From: Hydrogenophaga sp.
Lineage (GTDB): Bacteria; Pseudomonadota; Gammaproteobacteria; Burkholderiales; Burkholderiaceae_C
DNA length: 36,821 nt
Direction: 5' to 3'
NCBI RefSeq assembly: GCF_018780075.1
Contig: NZ_JADMKB010000099.1
Span: 1-36,821 of the forward strand
Within the stretch, counting starts at the first letter, position 1; each line of letters starts with the position of its first letter. The notes beneath the pieces were generated by a model. The model was not told the origin of the DNA. It searched no databases and saw only the letters and a program-made list of their open reading frames with translations. Positions 36,043 to 36,821 of the stretch are shown here, in pieces. The position numbers were made by a program, and so were the translations under genes.

Positions 36043-36821
36043 ATGAGCGAAAGCACCCACCGCCGCTTCTTCCTGGGTGTGTTGTTGGCGCCGGCGTTGC
36101 TGTGGCTGCTGGGCCTGGTGATCCTGCCGCACATCGAACTGCTGGTGCTCTCGCTGCAGGCGCGCACCGGGCCAGGCGAGTACGGCTTCAGCCTGGAGCA
36201 GTACCGCACCTTCGTGGACGAGCCGCTGTACTGGAACACCTTCGTGCGCACCGCCACGCTCTCGGTGCTGGCCACCGTGCTCACTCTGTTGCTGGCGTTC
36301 CCGGCCGCCTGGTACATCGCCAAGGTGGCGCGTGGGCGCGCCAAGACCGTGCTGCTGGTGCTGTGCCTGCTGCCGTTCTGGGTCAGCGAGATGGTGCGCA
36401 CGCTGGGCTGGCTGATCCTGCTGCGCGAAACCGGTGTCATCTCCAGCCTGCTGCAAAGCGTGGGCCTGGCCGATGCACCGGTGGAGCTGCTCTACCGGGA
36501 TGCCACCATCCTGGTCGGCTTGGTCTACGCCTCGTTGCTCTTCATGGTGATCCCGCTGGTCAACAGCCTGGAAAGCCTGGACGACAGCCTGATCGAAGCC
36601 GCCTACGACCTCGGCGGCAGCACCGCCAACATCGTGCGCCGCATCGTCATCCCGCACGCGGCGCCGGGCATCGCGGCCGGTTGCATCGTGGTCTTCATGC
36701 TGTGCCTGGGCAACTACCTCACGCCCACGCTGCTGGGCGGCAAGAACTCGCTGTGGTTCACCGAGCAGATCTACACGCAGTTCATCACCCGCTTCAACTG
36801 GAACCAGGGCGCGGCCTTCGG
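36043..36821 (+). CDS. Polyamine-type ABC transporter permease (PotB/PotH-like), cut by the window edge
   Basis: About 259 residues are present before the right edge, with no stop. Five or more membrane helices are visible, starting with FFLGVLLAPALLWLLGLVIL. The ATPase-contacting EAA loop is EAAYDLGGSTANIVRRIVIP (about 185-204), followed by PGIAAG. A YWNTFVRTATLSVLATVLT helix begins the binding-protein-dependent transport domain. It is probably the first of two permeases (PotH/PotB, then PotI/PotC), the second lying beyond the edge. The ATG at 36043 is seven bases after the ATPase stop and lacks a strong ribosome-binding site. Confidence 0.93.
   Translation, partial: MSESTHRRFFLGVLLAPALLWLLGLVILPHIELLVLSLQARTGPGEYGFSLEQYRTFVDEPLYWNTFVRTATLSVLATVLTLLLAFPAAWYIAKVARGRAKTVLLVLCLLPFWVSEMVRTLGWLILLRETGVISSLLQSVGLADAPVELLYRDATILVGLVYASLLFMVIPLVNSLESLDDSLIEAAYDLGGSTANIVRRIVIPHAAPGIAAGCIVVFMLCLGNYLTPTLLGGKNSLWFTEQIYTQFITRFNWNQGAAF

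Noticed and set aside
33786..36440. A minus-strand open frame of about 880 codons opposite the polyamine transporter genes.
   Set aside because: Antisense to three clear ABC transporter genes; composition is a shadow of their codon bias.

Overview
The window is about 36.8 kb of high-GC chromosomal DNA, roughly two thirds G+C by eye, densely coding on both strands. Type-2 PyrF, an ssb close to uvrA, DUF2145, DUF3422, Bug-type binding proteins and CigR-like proteins together suggest a betaproteobacterium of the order Burkholderiales. The family is most likely Comamonadaceae (Hydrogenophaga, Acidovorax and relatives). This placement comes from recognised protein families, not from a database search. 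I see no rRNA, tRNA, CRISPR array, transposase, integrase or phage gene, so it reads as core chromosome with accessory metabolic genes.

Layout. 1-431 is the 3' end of a gene entering from the left. 616-3530 is a run of four envelope genes: a YiaA/B-like protein, an Ala/Val/Gly-rich exported protein, DUF2145, and a coiled-coil/zinc-ribbon membrane protein. It meets a second YiaA/B gene (3550-3993, minus) at a 12-bp hairpin. 3550-7935 is a minus-strand run: YiaA/B, an MFS permease, tgt, an EamA exporter and a small lipoprotein. 8150-11911 (plus) carries pyrF, two overlapping GST genes, a MipA/OmpV-like porin and a CigR-like protein. uvrA (11957-15028, minus) is followed by a two-gene DsrM/DsrK-like membrane redox module. 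Then come an MFS permease, a ClC-type chloride channel, ssb, a DUF3422 gene and a DUF4395 gene. 23131-23671 has no intact gene and looks like a decayed one. 23672-29243 holds a methyltransferase, a LysR regulator and a tricarballylate-type module (tcuA, tcuB, Bug binding protein). mnmA and a PF10118-type hydrolase run leftwards. A ring-cleaving dioxygenase, an esterase and an unknown small protein run rightwards. The window ends inside a polyamine ABC transporter operon (binding protein, ATPase, permease cut by the edge).

How genes work together. TcuA and TcuB should pass electrons from tricarballylate-like acids to the membrane, with the Bug protein capturing substrate and the LysR protein as the likely regulator. 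The DsrM/K-like pair couples a haem-b membrane subunit to an iron-sulfur HdrD-like subunit. tgt and mnmA modify the tRNA anticodon loop. uvrA and ssb serve DNA repair and replication.

The most notable observations are: (i) a -10-like hexamer 6-7 bases before the start codon of seven genes without a Shine-Dalgarno sequence, suggesting leaderless transcripts; (ii) a ClC channel whose gating glutamate is glutamine; (iii) a DsrMK-like module with a degenerate first CCG domain placed between uvrA and ssb; (iv) a five-gene uncharacterised envelope cluster bounded by two YiaA/B paralogues; (v) two nearly identical 47-bp repeats, each ending against the stop codon of a minus-strand gene in a convergent pair.
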